The notes under the pieces were generated by a model. The model saw only the letters and a list, made by a program, of their open reading frames with translations, searched no databases and was not told the DNA's origin. The translations under genes and the position numbers were made by a program. A stretch of 12,500 bases of DNA, taken from positions 15,900,499 through 15,912,998 of the forward strand of contig CM018889.1 of assembly GCA_009663005.1 (NCBI GenBank). Direction: 5' to 3'. Shown one piece after another: positions 1 through 7,777 of this stretch. Positions within the stretch are counted from its first letter, which is position 1; each line of letters opens with the position of its first letter. The DNA comes from Actinidia chinensis (Eukaryota; Streptophyta; Magnoliopsida; Ericales; Actinidiaceae).

Positions 1-111
1 TTTGAATACGTGAAAGACATTGATGAAAGTAAACACGTCAATCCATTATTTTGTGATCAAGAAAGAAAGTCAGGAAGAATCAAAAGAAATCATGCTACTC
101 TAATACTGTAA
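1..111 (+). CDS. 3' end of an unidentified gene, partial (36 codons plus stop)
   Basis: Frame 1 is open from the first base of the window and ends at TAA 109-111. The 36 residues are charged and hydrophilic (start FEYVKDIDESKH, end RIKRNHATLIL), with a basic stretch RKSGRIKRN near the C-terminus. No family is recognised. It looks like a real terminal exon for two reasons: codon use is not extreme, and the stop is followed by a tail that resembles a plant 3' UTR with a poly(A) signal about 215 bases downstream. The gene would converge tail-to-tail on the minus-strand ABC1-kinase fragment. Thirty-six open codons can arise by chance in AT-rich DNA, so this is a tentative call. It could also be the end of a transposon-encoded protein. 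Confidence 0.3.
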   Translation, partial: FEYVKDIDESKHVNPLFCDQERKSGRIKRNHATLIL

Positions 112-345
112 TACACCATCACTGGTGTATCCCAAAAATTGTGAAAGTCAGGTACGGGAAGGGTTCTGGCCAGAATCAGTCGAACAGACATTTGAAAGTT
201 TCTATATTTTCACGTTTGTGTGTTTAAAAAGGGTTCCCTTGGCATCTCAGTTTTCTGGCGAAACTGTTCTCTTTTTAACTTTGTCATTTTAGTTATTAAA
301 TTGTAGCATGAAAAATCTACAAATTAATAAAAGAAATTTGACCCC
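112..345 (+). other. 3'-UTR-like tail with hairpin, palindrome and poly(A) signal
   Basis: This stretch follows the stop at 109-111. It holds a perfect inverted repeat at 111-130 (ATACACCA / TGGTGTAT, 4-base loop), a 12-bp palindrome TTCTGGCCAGAA at 164-175, T-rich runs near 270-295 and an AATAAA hexamer at 326-331. Together these resemble a plant 3' UTR and polyadenylation region. The reading depends on the upstream frame being a real exon. Confidence 0.3.
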
Positions 346-431
346 CATTTGAAATGACTTGAAAGATCTATATTAATTTTTTTATCCAAGACAAGTATAT
401 TAATCACTTGTTGCACAAGTCCACATCATAC

Positions 432-1126
432 CAGCGATGCACGGCTCAAATCAGGATTCAAGACCTCCAAAATGCGAGCTACAACATAGACAAAATTCAG
501 ATCTGCCACTAATACATCTTCTATTTCAGGTTTTAAGACCATCCTCTTGGGAGCCTCTAAGCCTTGCCCCATGAACCTGGAGATCACGATTTACAATTCA
601 TGTTCAGTAAACCATGTTTCCACACTTGAACCATCAAACATAAAATAGTGAAAAATTGGAGGCAAAAGCAGTTATAAACCTGTGCTATTGAGGCTGAGGC
701 AATTGATGTCGGATCAACAAACTCATAGTAACTATCTATTGGTCCCCCTAGTTCCTCATGCAGGAAATTTTGAATCTCTTCTAGGGGAACTGCAGGAGCT
801 CTGTCAAAACAATTCTGGAATTCGTGGACATTATCCTGTGGAAATAATTTGGGTGCTATGAGCTGGAAATCAAAGATTAATGAAGTATTTAGTCAAAAAT
901 TTATTTAACAACACAAACAAAGTATCAGACATATACTTTCAACTACTTTGCAATTACAGGTTTATCATTGTAATTTGTAAAGAAACCCAGAAAAGAAATG
1001 AACTCAACTTACCGGACCTAATTTGATATATGTAGTGCCCATGCGTTCAAGAAATCTCCAGAGGTAAAAGTGGGATAGTAACTCGAGCTGAATCTGATTT
1101 GGTAACCCAGAGGATAAATTTGTTGA
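432..1126 (-). pseudogene. ABC1-type atypical kinase fragment, ABC1K1-like, three exons, broken
   Basis: Three exon-like blocks with two retained introns run on the minus strand. Block 1 (1126-1013, 38 codons) contains RFLERMGTTYIKLGP and ends at a GTAAGT donor. Block 2 (862-680, 61 codons) follows a TTTCCAG acceptor and contains EFQNCFDRAPAVPLEEI and DPTSIASASIAQ. Block 3 (576-432) starts VHGARLRGSQED and, after a frame change, continues VADLNFVYVVARIL. This order matches the start of the kinase domain of the plastid ABC1/UbiB-type family; from memory of the family it is closest to plant ABC1K1 (ACDO1/PGR6), a plastoglobule protein affecting prenylquinone metabolism. It is non-functional. 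The KxGQ motif reads KLGP. About two residues are missing after it. About 11 bases are lost at 538-542, removing the ATP-binding VxIK lysine and shifting the frame to a TGA at 526-528. Nothing of the catalytic half follows. Retained introns exclude a processed copy. Confidence 0.88.
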
Positions 1127-2180
1127 CTACATAAAGTTAAAGGGCATTATTAACTCCATCTAAACCGTATTGTCTGAATAAGAAAGAATTACTATATTAG
1201 GAGAATGCAATTATAAAAATGGAACAACACCATTATCTAAAAGTTACAAACCACTATTTTACAATATAAGAACAGTAATCACAACACAATGCATGATCCC
1301 ACAAGTCAGGACCAATTACTCAATGAGTATAGTAAGGATATTCAAAATTTCTAACAACAATTTCAAATCCTGGAAAATTAACTCCAGATTGATGTACTCT
1401 TTTATTTGTTGAGAAATTGAACGAGCTTTCTTGTTAGGAATTTGTCAAAACCCTCACACAGGATCTAAGGGATAGGAAATCTAGAGTAAGTATAGACTAT
1501 AGAGTCAAAAGCAAAATCACACAAGAACGCTATATTTTATATGGTGTGCCCAGTGTGGGTTACGTCCATGACTGCTGGAGTTGTTTCAAATGAAGAAGAA
1601 TACAAAATACATCGGAGGTACCCTATTGCTACATTATATAGCTGGGGTTACAAGTCTATGAAAATAACATAATGCCCTTAATAAAAGTCACCTCAGGTGC
1701 ACAACTCCCGAACCCCAGCCCTACGGGAAGCCCCACCAACTCACTGCAGATTTGGATCCACTGGACACATGGCTTGCAAAACCAATGGAACCTTAAAATA
1801 AAAATAAAATAAAATAAAATGATCCAAAATATGGATACTCCATTAGCACTCAACAGGTCAAAGATAGAACAGAGTGCCTATACAACACCTATAAGAACAA
1901 AATAGCATCGATGAATGTCACTCAAAGGTTTTGTATGCATACATTTTGACAGAATTATATAATAATTTGTCATACAACTTTGGATGCCAATAAAACAGAA
2001 ACTTCGAGCTGATCGTCAACCCTGCTACACATAATCCTGTTAGCTTTTGCAATTATTGCTGTTATACAGATTAATCATCTTTAACACTCTCAAACAACAT
2101 GTTCCCTTTTAGATTTACTAGACTTCTGACAAACAGTGACGTTCTGAGGTTACTAACCCTTCCAAATTAAGTTGACAAAA
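1127..2180. other. Gene-free stretch, AT-rich, possible old interspersed repeat
   Basis: No convincing exon is seen on either strand. Around 1520-1660 is a block with less AT than its surroundings: a run starting ACACAAGAACG, then a GGGTTACGTCCATG motif, then A-rich sequence. It looks like the worn tail of an interspersed plant repeat, judged from general familiarity rather than comparison. Around 1680-1745 is another GC-richer block, including CACCTCAGGTG. An (AAAAT)n microsatellite lies at 1795-1820. Confidence 0.3.
1795..1820. repeat. (AAAAT)n microsatellite
   Basis: About five units of the AAAAT pentanucleotide, with one six-base variant unit, run directly into a GATCC sequence. It is a simple tandem repeat with no sign of function. 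Confidence 0.9.
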
Positions 2181-2187
2181 GCTGCTC

Positions 2188-2256
2188 CTAAATGGTAGAC
2201 AGCAAAAGAAGAACGTGTAAGACCAATTGATCCCAGATTCCCAACAGCAATGCTCC
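2188..2256 (-). CDS. Possible last exon of the unidentified hydrophobic protein
   Basis: After an AG at 2258-2257 on the minus strand, a 69-base block reads GALLLGIWDQL then VLHVLLLLSTI and ends in TAG at 2190-2188. It starts in phase 0, which is what the upstream exon ending at 2549 needs, and it is hydrophobic like that exon. The acceptor is weak. Another frame through the same bases is open to 2153 and reads hydrophobic as well (SIAVGNLGSIGLTRSS). The T-rich run before 2190 could itself be a polypyrimidine tract for an acceptor there. The exon assignment is speculative. Confidence 0.15.
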   Translation of the reverse strand, partial: GALLLGIWDQLVLHVLLLLSTI

Positions 2257-2548
2257 CTACCCAAACATATGCATGCAAACGCCAATGAAATAACAACACT
2301 TCAATGGAAAATGTAACAGATAGGGATTCGAATGATAACAGTAAATGCAATAAAAGATATCTCAAATTTGAATAATGATACGATGAAACAAAAGTGTTCA
2401 AGTGAATGTATGGTTTTGGGGAGGTGGAAGAAGGTCTCGTGATAAACCAGATATAATTAATAGTGTAGTAAACACTCATGGATGCAGGATTCTTAGAAAA
2501 AAGAAGGAAAAAAAAAAGAAACCAAATAAGAAACATCCAATTTGATAC

Positions 2549-2684
2549 CTTGGAGCCAAGAAGTAAAAAGATCATGTGCCTGTGAATATTGATCCTGTGC
2601 TTGTGAATATCAAGCAAAAACAGTAAACCCCTTGGAGTGACAGTTGAGCTTCCTTGGTCTACTTGATACACTTGGAGAAGGGAA
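2549..2684 (-). CDS. Exon of an unidentified protein (45 codons)
   Basis: The block is bounded by a TTAGTTGCAG acceptor (AG at 2686-2685) and an AAG|GTATC donor (GT at 2548-2547). After one base that completes a split codon it is open for 45 codons: it starts SLLQVYQVDQG, has a mixed middle TPRGLLFLLD, a histidine-rich DIHKHRINIHRH, and ends MIFLLLGSK in phase 0. Its starting phase matches the end of the exon at 5926-5804, so the two may be consecutive exons split by a 3.1-kb intron. The protein family is not recognised. The block lacks stops and frameshifts, unlike the recognisable fragments nearby. Confidence 0.35.
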
Positions 2685-2731
2685 CTGCAACTAAGGATAA
2701 CAACTAAATCTCATGATCTATGTGCAAGGAT

Positions 2732-2753
2732 GGGGCGAGGCGACCGCCACCCC
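2732..2753. other. GC-rich 22-bp patch in AT-rich DNA
   Basis: This run of G and C, GGGGCGAGGCG followed by ACCGCCACCCC, begins with GGGG and ends with CCCC, but the inner arms pair poorly. It stands out sharply from its AT-rich surroundings. It could be the edge of an old DNA transposon or a decayed GC-rich repeat; nothing here decides that. Confidence 0.25.
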
Positions 2754-2759
2754 AAAGTT

Positions 2760-3780
2760 TCCAGAAAAATAAGTTTTTTTATTAGTTTTGCTAATATTTT
2801 CAAATTATATAGATTCACCACTTTCAGTTTGAAATGGATATTGTATTTCATGCGTAGGTCACAAATATTGTGTTTTGTATATGCATTCGCCTTACCAAAG
2901 TTAAAATCGTCCCTGTGAATATGTGTACATGTGTGCGCATTTGCATAATTTATAATCAACATGAGATGGTAGACCAAATAACCAACCCACAATACAACTT
3001 CTCATTCATACCCACCACACAGAAGAGTACCATACAAAATCATCAATTGGGTGATACGGAAGTAAGATAAAGTTTTACCTCCAGTTTGTAAGGTTCCCAA
3101 TCCGGATTAATTTATCTTAGTGTATGATAAGACTTCTTGATATAGCTTTTTAGATTATGATTTTTCAGACTATTAACTTAAAAAACTTAAAATAACTTGT
3201 AAATATGTTTCGTGCAGTAATAACAAAAGAATAATTTGTTTGGTTTAATAAGCTTTCAAAAAATTTTCTCTGAAATAAATACCAAATTGTCCTTCAAAGT
3301 TCTACAAGGGTTTCCTTTAAACGCTTTCCAATAATTAAGACCACAAATAATTTAAGAGGTTCAAATCATCCAAAAAAACTACAAATCGCTGCTTAAATGG
3401 GTCTCACTTTTTTTGTCAAATAAGCAGAAAAAAACCCCAAATAAGTGATTATTTAAAATTATTACACGGACACCATTACTCAAACTTTTTATTCAACATA
3501 TAATCTAAGTGCTAACAAGCAGCCCCATGCATACAAAATTCACATGCAGAACCTATAGGAACAATATCTCAGCAAGCAAGAACATAGTTGAACAACTTAA
3601 TGACTATTTCGAAAAACAGAAAGAAATTAGGGATTTAAAATTAGCTATGACTGATTTCACGCAACATGAGGTTGTGAATTAGCTTTAAGAAACAAACAAA
3701 AAATCCAAAAATTAGAAGAAAAGGAAAGATCGAGATTTCTTCACATACATGAATACGCATATAACTTATTTAAAAAAAGA
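2760..3780. other. Gene-free AT-rich stretch
   Basis: No supported gene lies here. Several short open frames on both strands lack splice signals or family resemblance. A GAG|GTAAAA donor-like site occurs at about 3078 on the minus strand, preceded by a short frame reading NPDWEPYKLE, but no good acceptor was found for it. The stretch falls inside the large putative intron between the exons at 5804 and 2684 only if it lies above 2684, or in intergenic DNA otherwise. Confidence 0.3.
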
Positions 3781-3790
3781 AATGACTTAC

Positions 3791-4034
3791 CATGTAATAA
3801 TTAACAAATGAACCATTATTCTGCATAAACCTTGCAACTAAATGCCAAGTATTCTACAATCTATAAGAAAATCGAGCACCAAATTTTGTACTCCTTATAA
3901 CAAAGAAGCATCAAATTAAAAAATTTAAACAAAAGTGTTATAATTACAACAATAAAGAAAGAGGGGACAAAAACAAGTTTTGGCACTGTGGGTGACCTGT
4001 CTTACCAACCGGTCCACGCTTCAGTTCACGTTGT
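3791..4034 (-). pseudogene. GH35 beta-galactosidase fragment, two exons, frameshifted
   Basis: The downstream block (3890-3791) ends in VARFMQNNGSFVNYYM and then an ATG|GTAAGT donor. That is the conserved stretch just before YHGGTNFGR in plant GH35 beta-galactosidases (BGAL), secreted enzymes that release galactose from cell-wall polysaccharides. The same block aligns at base level with the preceding family sequence (a Y-T-E-F-G-G, then H-R-P-V-E-D-L-A-F region), but two bases are missing just before VARF, breaking the frame. The upstream block (about 4034-4006) reads TEAWTGW, the family motif located one exon earlier, and ends at TTG|GTAAG. The intron between them is kept, at about 115 bases. 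Nothing of the YHGGTNF region or the catalytic glutamates outside this piece is seen nearby. It is a short captured or decayed fragment. Confidence 0.85.
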
Positions 4035-4212
4035 AAGAATGATTTCAAGTAATGAAATAATTCATGACTTCACAACTTATACTTCCCCTAAACCTGAAAA
4101 TAGAAAGTATGTATCAAATATTGTGATTTAACGGCGAGACCTTCAATATTAAGTGTCTTATCAAAGATTGACGATAGTAAGTCCAGCTGAATACAAAACA
4201 TAACAAATGTAC

Positions 4213-4414
4213 CTTGGGTGGTGGTGCGAACAAAGAAGATAAAAGCAGTGGTAGTTCCTTCCAGCATCTGAAATGAGGCAAACACGAGACCTCACAAACA
4301 TGACAATTATAATACTACGAATCCAATTTTTAGTCTAATTATAAAAATTACCGGACTTGAGCTGGTGTTACTAACTGCTTTGGCATTGCCAAATGCTTCA
4401 AGAACTGGATTGGA
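4213..4414 (-). pseudogene. Myosin motor-domain fragment, plant class XI-like, two blocks, broken
   Basis: The first block (4414-4352) reads [14 protein letters not shown] then SNTSSSP and ends at a CCG|GTAATT donor. It corresponds to the myosin stretch [21 protein letters not shown] next to switch I, in which R and N are altered. The second block (4295-4213) reads RSRVC-LISDAGRNYHCFYLLC, matching ERSRVCQ-SDPERNYHCFY-LC of the motor domain, and ends at AAG|GTAC. Between them the family has roughly 25 more residues (FGKFVEIQFD onward), replaced here by a short AT-rich gap. The P-loop GESGAGKT upstream and all later motor, IQ and tail parts are absent. Loss of switch I residues and most of the motor makes it non-functional. 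Class XI is suggested by [13 protein letters not shown]-type wording; class VIII is less likely. Confidence 0.85.
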
Positions 4415-4419
4415 TATTG

Positions 4420-5520
4420 CCAAAAAGCATCGGAGATTGCTCACCTCCTCCTATTATTTCTTTTATCCGCTGGTCGCAGTGGTTGCTTCGGCTTTCATGT
4501 CTTGGGTTAATTGCAATGAGATAGGCACTTAGGTAGTAAAGTGAACATGAAATTTAACAGTCCTATGAGATGCAATGAATCCTATGACTCACAACCTTAA
4601 TCTATTCGATGAAAAGCCTTAATAAAATACTGATTCCTATTTCTTATTATAAGCATCTAGGCCTGAGTCCAATTACAAAGAGTTATCAAGGAGTTCCATA
4701 TGATTAATATCAAAGAAGACCTAGAAGGCCTTCTTGTCAATATAGTTTATGGAATTGTTCTATGTCTTAAGTTTGGTCTGTTTTACACTTAGCTAAAGCA
4801 TTTTAAAATGAGCTGAAGTCCAACAAAGCATATAATCATCAAGAAAATTGACATTGCATGAATTAGAATACCTTTGTTTCTAGTTGCAGGGTACTGAATT
4901 GGACTTAAAATCAATAATCATGAGTTATTAAGAATAATCAAACAACGACGACAATAATGACCATACATCACTTAAAAAACATTCCATTAAAACCAAGAGC
5001 CCCTAGTAGATTATTGGAACAACCAACTGATCTTTAATGCTTAAGTTGTAGAATGTGAGCAACTTAAATATTTACATGCTGAACAGAACGCTTCATGTGT
5101 GGACATAATCCCTTGTACAAGTGAATCAAACATAAGGAAGTAACATAACTATCAAGTACACAGCGATAACTTGTTAGATGATGTTGCTTTAAGTAGAATC
5201 TTATTAATGCCAAAAGTAACGGTAAGCTCAAAAGAAACACCCTAAATGAACACACAAAGAGAAGGAAAAATTAACACTAGAAGGTGTACCATTTCTGTTA
5301 CCTAATAGAAGATTCTTTGATGACCACAGGGAATGGAAAAATGTCGCTTCAAACAATTTAGAAGGAAAAAAATGCACCTCCGGTGTAAGTTTAAAAGCGC
5401 TATTTGCAGAAAGGGATTCCCAATAATGGTTTCATGACCAACCAAAACACAGTATCAGTTTGCATAAAGTAACAAGCCTGTTTATCACAATTTGAGATAA
5501 GTACAGAATGGCAACCTACA
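4420..5520. other. Gene-free stretch with one GC-richer block
   Basis: No supported gene. At 4430-4520, just upstream of the myosin fragment on the minus strand, there is a less AT-rich block that could be further decayed coding sequence, but no family is readable in any frame. A good CAAAG|GTATTC donor lies at about 4871 on the minus strand, after a possible 22-base microexon; nothing confirms it. The remainder is AT-rich sequence with short, unsupported open frames. Confidence 0.3.
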
Positions 5521-5524
5521 GCAT

Positions 5525-5788
5525 GAGATACCAGGGAAAATAAAAGCAACGTCTTAGAATATAAAAAAAATGCGATCATTTACAAATTTTATGGTACTGA
5601 TAGTACTTTTAAAAAGGTTACCCACATCAAGAATTGAGAACTTCTCAAAAACCATTGAGATACAAAGAAATCAGAAGCAACATCTTAGAATATAAAAAGA
5701 TGCGATAATTTACAAAATTTATGGTAATGTAAATACTTTTAGCTTACCCACATAAAGAAGTGAGAACTCCTAAAAAGCCACTGATGAT
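5525..5788. repeat. 132-bp tandem duplication, two diverged copies
   Basis: Copy 1 (5525-5656) and copy 2 (5657-5788) lie head to tail. Shared anchors in order are GAGATAC, GCAAC-TCTTAGAATATAAAAA, ATGCGAT-ATTTACAAA, TTTATGGTA, TACCCACAT and GAGAACT-CT-AAAA. Differences are scattered substitutions and small indels. The second copy ends about 15 bases from the exon at 5804-5926. No coding potential is seen in the unit. Confidence 0.85.
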
Positions 5789-5803
5789 ATGGACTACTGC
5801 AAC

Positions 5804-5926
5804 CTTTTAGTGCTTCCTTCAAAAGCAAAAAACATGTCAAAAAATGCCATGCTTGCTCCAAGAGCTGGTATAAGAAGCAGAAAAACCTTTTCTGAAATGT
5901 GTATCTTCATAATTTGGTCACTGATT
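5804..5926 (-). CDS. Exon of an unidentified hydrophobic protein (40 codons)
   Basis: The block follows a T-rich tract ending in TTTTATAG (acceptor AG at 5928-5927). It is open for 40 codons, starting ISDQIMKIHISEKV, with a hydrophobic core FLLLIPALGASMAFFDMFF long enough to be a membrane segment, then AFEGSTK, ending in phase 2 at AAAAG|GTTGCAG. The next exon-like block at 2684-2549 begins with exactly the single base needed to complete the codon. If the donor is not used, the frame runs three more codons to a TAG. The family is not recognised. It could be part of the gene whose first exon lies at 10185-10056, but intermediate exons were not found. Confidence 0.35.
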
Positions 5927-5929
5927 CTA

Positions 5930-6480
5930 TAAAACAAAAGCCCCGATTAATTGAAGAATAATCCAGTAGAATATTATTGATGTTTTGGTTCTAACAAAAA
6001 CATAGCCATAGATTCATTGTAACTTACATAGTCGAAAGTTTCTGAAGTAGTAAACTATATTCCTAGATTATATAATAAATGTCAATTGTCATGCGCATTA
6101 TATACAATAACAGAAACAGGAGCTTTGTAGCTTTCCTCTTTTTCTTTTCTACCACAATTTCTCTCCTGCTCTCTTTTTTCTTTCTCTTGTGCTCTCATGC
6201 ATCTTCCTTATGTATTTGTTCATCGTAAAAGAATCAGCTGCAATTTTTTTTCCAGAAAAGAATGAGCCACACCATCAATGACCACTAAAAAACACTACAA
6301 TAAAAGACCAAATAGTTAATAAAAGAAGGCAACAGTAGAATCATAAAATAAAAAATACACGATGACATGACAAATGGCACCTCGTAGCAGATGTGCATTG
6401 TACAAAAAAAAAGGTTTAGTTGTGCAGGAGACAGGATAACAAGAATAGGGCACTAGAATTATTGAACTCGTGTGGCTGTC
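5930..6480. other. Gene-free stretch with a pyrimidine-rich tract
   Basis: No gene is supported. At about 6128-6200 the + strand is strongly C/T-rich (runs such as CTTTCCTCTTTTTCTTTTC and CTCTTTTTTCTTTCTCTTG). That resembles a leader or intron polypyrimidine region on the + strand, but no exon or start codon context follows it convincingly. The rest is AT-rich without structure. Confidence 0.35.
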
Positions 6481-6483
6481 TAC

Positions 6484-7095
6484 TTATTTGATTTTGTTTT
6501 GGTTCCCTATCTTTGGGTAATTATTATTTATATATGTTATTTTTTAAACCCACTCTGATCATGACAGCAAATAAGATTTGAAGATACATTAATACAATAA
6601 CTTGCTAATTTAAATAAAGATGCCAATGGAAATTATATGCAGATAGATACAGATAGATATAGATACAGAGGAGGCAAAAATACTAAGAAACTAAAATTAA
6701 TCATTGTAAACATTAATGTAGAAAATCCCCAAAAGAAGTAACTATGGTCTCTTAGATAGGTAATTTCCTTAACCCCAAAAAAATAGATAAAAGAAACGCC
6801 ACCTTATTGATTTAGTTTTGGTTCCCTATCTTAGGGTAATTATTGTTTAATATATGTTATTTTTTAAAACCAATATGAGAGCAAATAAGATTTAAAGATA
6901 TATTAATTCAATAACTTGCTAATTAAAAATAAACATGCCAATGGAAATTATATGCAGATAGATACAGAGGAGGCAAAATTACTAAGTAACTAATATTAAT
7001 CATCAAAAACATTATTGTAGAAAATCCCAAAAAGAAGTAACTATAGTCCCTAATATAGGCTTCTTCCTTAACCACCAAAAAATAGATAAAAGAAA
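6484..7095. repeat. Tandem duplication of a ~300-bp unit
   Basis: Copy 1 (6484-about 6797) and copy 2 (about 6804-7095) are adjacent direct repeats. Shared anchors in order: TTTTGGTTCCCTATCTT, GGGTAATTATT, ATATATGTTATTTTTTAAA, AGCAAATAAGATTT, CAATAACTTGCTAATT, ATGCCAATGGAAATTATATG, GAGGAGGCAAAA, ATTAATCAT, TAGAAAATCCC, AAAGAAGTAACTAT and AAATAGATAAAAGAAA. Copy 1 carries an extra expanded GATA tract. A third copy begins at 12332. The unit has no coding frame. Its three-fold presence suggests a non-autonomous mobile element or a recent local duplication. Confidence 0.92.
6641..6668. repeat. Imperfect (GATA)n microsatellite inside repeat copy 1
   Basis: The run is built from AGATAGATAC, AGATAGATAT and AGATACAG units. 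The matching place in copy 2 (6956-6972) has only one AGATAGATAC before CAGAGG, so the tract expanded in copy 1 or shrank in copy 2 after the duplication. Confidence 0.85.
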
Positions 7096-7777
7096 GAGGC
7101 TTAACAAGCTCCTGATCATATTCTCCATGGACCACGAGCTTCTCAACTCAACTCAACTCTAAAAAGGACAATTTTAGATATCAATAAAATTGAATTAGTA
7201 ACATCAAGAAAAGAGGATTAACAACACTTTGAAGACAATATTTATTACTCAAGTTGGACATACTGGGGTTCATTGCCAATATCAAACATAATCATTTGGT
7301 TGAGTACCAAAGTCCCATGGCTTCAATTCAAGATTGAGTGTTTGTCCTGTATAAAAAAAAATTCATTAGTTCGTTTATCTTTGAACAACACAGTATATCT
7401 TTTACTGAAATAGAAATATTCCTCACTTCAGGAAAGGTAGTCCAATCTGATGAGTAATCTTTGAGACTTGATCAATTCCCTGCCCATAAAAGCAATGAGC
7501 CAATAAGTTGGACAGGGAAACAACATTTTTGATATCATATTATCTAACTAAAAGATTGAAAATTTTAGAAAGTAAGACAACAGTCAACTGAATTTTAGAA
7601 AACCCAGATGGTAAATCAACAGTCTACCGAGGCAACCTAGAGTGAGAGGTAAAAAGAGATAAAAGAGATCTGGAAACATACCAGGTTGGAGAACATCGAA
7701 ATGAGAGATTGTAATGTAAGAGACCATAAATTCATAGACTCGTAGTTAACAAATGGATCAGAGGCTTGTGAACAAAC
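7096..7777. other. Gene-free stretch with short cryptic exon-like frames
   Basis: No gene is supported. A (CAACT)n run of three units occurs at 7143-7159. On the minus strand several short open pieces look more protein-like than chance but have no complete splice signals or known family: VVHGEYDQELVKPLS near 7135-7090, LNLELKPWDFGTQPND after a TATACAG acceptor near 7340, GIDQVSKITHQIGLPFLK near 7480-7425, and ESMNLWSLTLQSL ending at a GTATGT donor near 7683. They may be decayed exons of the unidentified gene. Confidence 0.2.

Noticed and set aside
432..1126. Intact ABC1-kinase gene continuing left of the window
   Set aside because: A frameshifting deletion, a stop and loss of the ATP-binding lysine are already present in the visible part.
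2325..2340. GATTCGAAT as a tRNA T-loop
   Set aside because: No acceptor stem, D-arm or anticodon arm could be built around it. No tRNA, rRNA or CRISPR array was found in the window.
2153..2671. 172-codon minus-strand open frame
   Set aside because: It reads straight through a good GT donor at 2548-2547 and an AT-rich intron-like stretch. Only the 2684-2549 part looks like an exon; the long frame is a by-product.
2711..3070. Open frames of 62-93 codons on both strands
   Set aside because: They overlap one another, have AT-driven composition, no splice context and no family resemblance.
6923..7135. 70-codon minus-strand open frame
   Set aside because: Most of it is the second copy of the 300-bp repeat. 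The first residues VHGEYDQELVKPLS looked protein-like but nothing supports them.
7143..7159. (CAACT)n run as a telomere-like or regulatory repeat
   Set aside because: Only about three units; an ordinary short microsatellite.
7425..7700. Short frames GIDQVSKITHQIGLPFLK and ESMNLWSLTLQSL as exons
   Set aside because: The first has an acceptor but ends in TGAGG instead of a GT donor. The second has a donor but no clear acceptor. Neither joins a neighbour in phase with confidence.
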